Assembly (NCBI GenBank): GCA_025455125.1
Contig: JALONE010000065.1
Span: 1-6,385, forward strand
Direction: 5' to 3'
DNA: 6,385 bases
Origin: Bacteroidota bacterium
Lineage (GTDB): Bacteria > Bacteroidota > Ignavibacteria > UBA10030
Position numbers and translations under genes: made by a program. The notes beneath the pieces were generated by a model that had not been told where the DNA came from, made no database searches, and saw nothing but the letters and a program-made list of their open reading frames with translations. Positions 5,506 through 6,385 of this stretch are shown here, in pieces; the first letter of the stretch is position 1; the number at the start of each line of letters is the position of its first letter.

Positions 5506-6385
5506 CTACTCCTGCTCCATGAAGTCGCCGCTCTCCCGCTTGCTCTGCCAGATCGCCCAGGCGATCGCGGCGGCGGCGGCGATGACAACGATGAGGCCGA
5601 CGGTCAACGCCGTGCCGGCCATTTCCGGCGGGAGATTCGATTTCACGAGGTTATACTGCAGCACGAGGCCCAGCGTCAGCAGGCTGACCATGTTCATCAC
5701 CTTGATCAGCGGATTGATGGCCGGACCGGCCGTATCCTTCAGCGGATCGCCGACGGTATCTCCGGTGACCGCAGCCTTGTGCGCTTCCGATCCCTTCCCG
5801 CCATACACGCCGTCCTCGATCATCTTCTTCGCATTATCCCAGGCACCACCGGCGTTCGCCATGAAGACTGCGAGCAGCTGACCTACGAGGATCATGCCGG
5901 CGAGGAAACCGCCCAGTGCGTACGGACCAAGAACGAATCCAACGAGGATCGGCGTCATGATCGCGAGAATGCCTGGACCGATCAGCTCTTTCTGTGCCGT
6001 TAATGTGCAGATGTTGACCACGCGTCCGTAGTCGGGCTTCTTCGTGCCTTTCCAGATCTCCGGATCGCGGAATTGGGCGCGGCATTCCACAACAATGTAA
6101 TACGCTGCCCGTCCTACCGCACGAATGAGCATGCTGCTGAACAAGAATGGTACCGCACCGCCGATCAGGAATCCGATGAACACCATCGGCTCGGCGACGG
6201 TCAGTTTTCCTGCCTCCGTGATGTATTGCTCGACCGTCATGAGGTTGATCTTGTCTTCACTGCCGACCGCGATGACCGCTATGAAACTGGAGAAGAGCGA
6301 CACTGCGGCGATGACTGCTGATCCGATCGCGATGCCCTTCGTTTCCGCTTTGGTCGTGTTGCCGACAGCGTCGAGATCCGCCAGG
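5506..6385 (-). CDS. hppA: membrane-bound proton-translocating pyrophosphatase, C-terminal part (runs off the window)
   Basis: The last 292 residues of an integral-membrane pyrophosphatase, which couples PPi hydrolysis to ion pumping. The start lies beyond the window, and the GTG at 6301-6303 is internal, since conserved sequence continues upstream of it in frame. The visible part begins LADLDAVGNTTKAETKG and contains about six hydrophobic segments. The cytoplasmic PPi-binding loops are ANAGGAWDNAKKMIEDG and GDTVGDPLKDTAGPA, followed by NPLIKVMNMVSLL. It ends in a charged tail, MEQE, at TAG 5506-5508. GNTTKAETKG carries Lys and Thr at the positions equivalent to 460 and 463 of the Carboxydothermus enzyme. 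These mark the potassium-independent class, which are proton pumps in known cases. The residues that set Na+ versus H+ specificity in earlier helices are not in the window. The gene converges on korC. Confidence 0.93.
   Translation of the reverse strand, partial: LADLDAVGNTTKAETKGIAIGSAVIAAVSLFSSFIAVIAVGSEDKINLMTVEQYITEAGKLTVAEPMVFIGFLIGGAVPFLFSSMLIRAVGRAAYYIVVECRAQFRDPEIWKGTKKPDYGRVVNICTLTAQKELIGPGILAIMTPILVGFVLGPYALGGFLAGMILVGQLLAVFMANAGGAWDNAKKMIEDGVYGGKGSEAHKAAVTGDTVGDPLKDTAGPAINPLIKVMNMVSLLTLGLVLQYNLVKSNLPPEMAGTALTVGLIVVIAAAAAIAWAIWQSKRESGDFMEQE

Overview
The window (6,385 bases, GC rich in the genes) is ordinary bacterial chromosome carrying central metabolism. Six complete or nearly complete genes lie on the plus strand and one incomplete gene on the minus strand. 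The gene content fits the Bacteroidota/Chlorobiota/Ignavibacteria assemblage: a short serA next to a DUF1015 gene, a four-subunit 2-oxoacid:ferredoxin oxidoreductase in D-A-B-C order, a membrane pyrophosphatase, and spacers filled with degenerate 7-bp repeats. This placement is inference from memory of those groups. An anaerobe or facultative anaerobe using low-potential ferredoxin is the simplest reading.

Layout. Bases 1-137 are a leader with a weak possible promoter. Bases 138-1058 hold serA (D-3-phosphoglycerate dehydrogenase, short type). A DUF1015 gene follows 13 bases later (1072-2325), probably in the same operon and plausibly linked to serine metabolism. Bases 2326-2437 are an AT-richer spacer built of degenerate heptamers. 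Bases 2438-5303 are a tightly packed korDABC (oorDABC) operon: a two-cluster ferredoxin subunit, then alpha, beta and gamma subunits. Bases 5304-5505 are a convergent spacer with four CCCGGG modules, a strong hairpin terminator and a second heptamer array. From 5506 to the window end, on the minus strand, is the C-terminal part of a membrane-bound proton-pumping pyrophosphatase (hppA).

How the genes work together. SerA draws 3-phosphoglycerate into serine synthesis. The Kor complex interconverts 2-oxoglutarate and succinyl-CoA + CO2 with ferredoxin as electron partner, either in an oxidative TCA branch or in reductive carboxylation. The pyrophosphatase would recover energy from the PPi released by biosynthesis.

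The most notable observation is an in-frame amber codon (TAG, 4631-4633) in korB. The reading frame continues for 44 family-like codons beyond it and ends at a TGA that overlaps the korC start. Other points are the heptamer spacers, the CCCGGG hairpin block, the serA-DUF1015 pairing with its ParB/SerK-like DGHHR motif, and the GNTTKA signature of a potassium-independent pyrophosphatase. I found no mobile element, CRISPR array, RNA gene or clearly novel multi-gene system.
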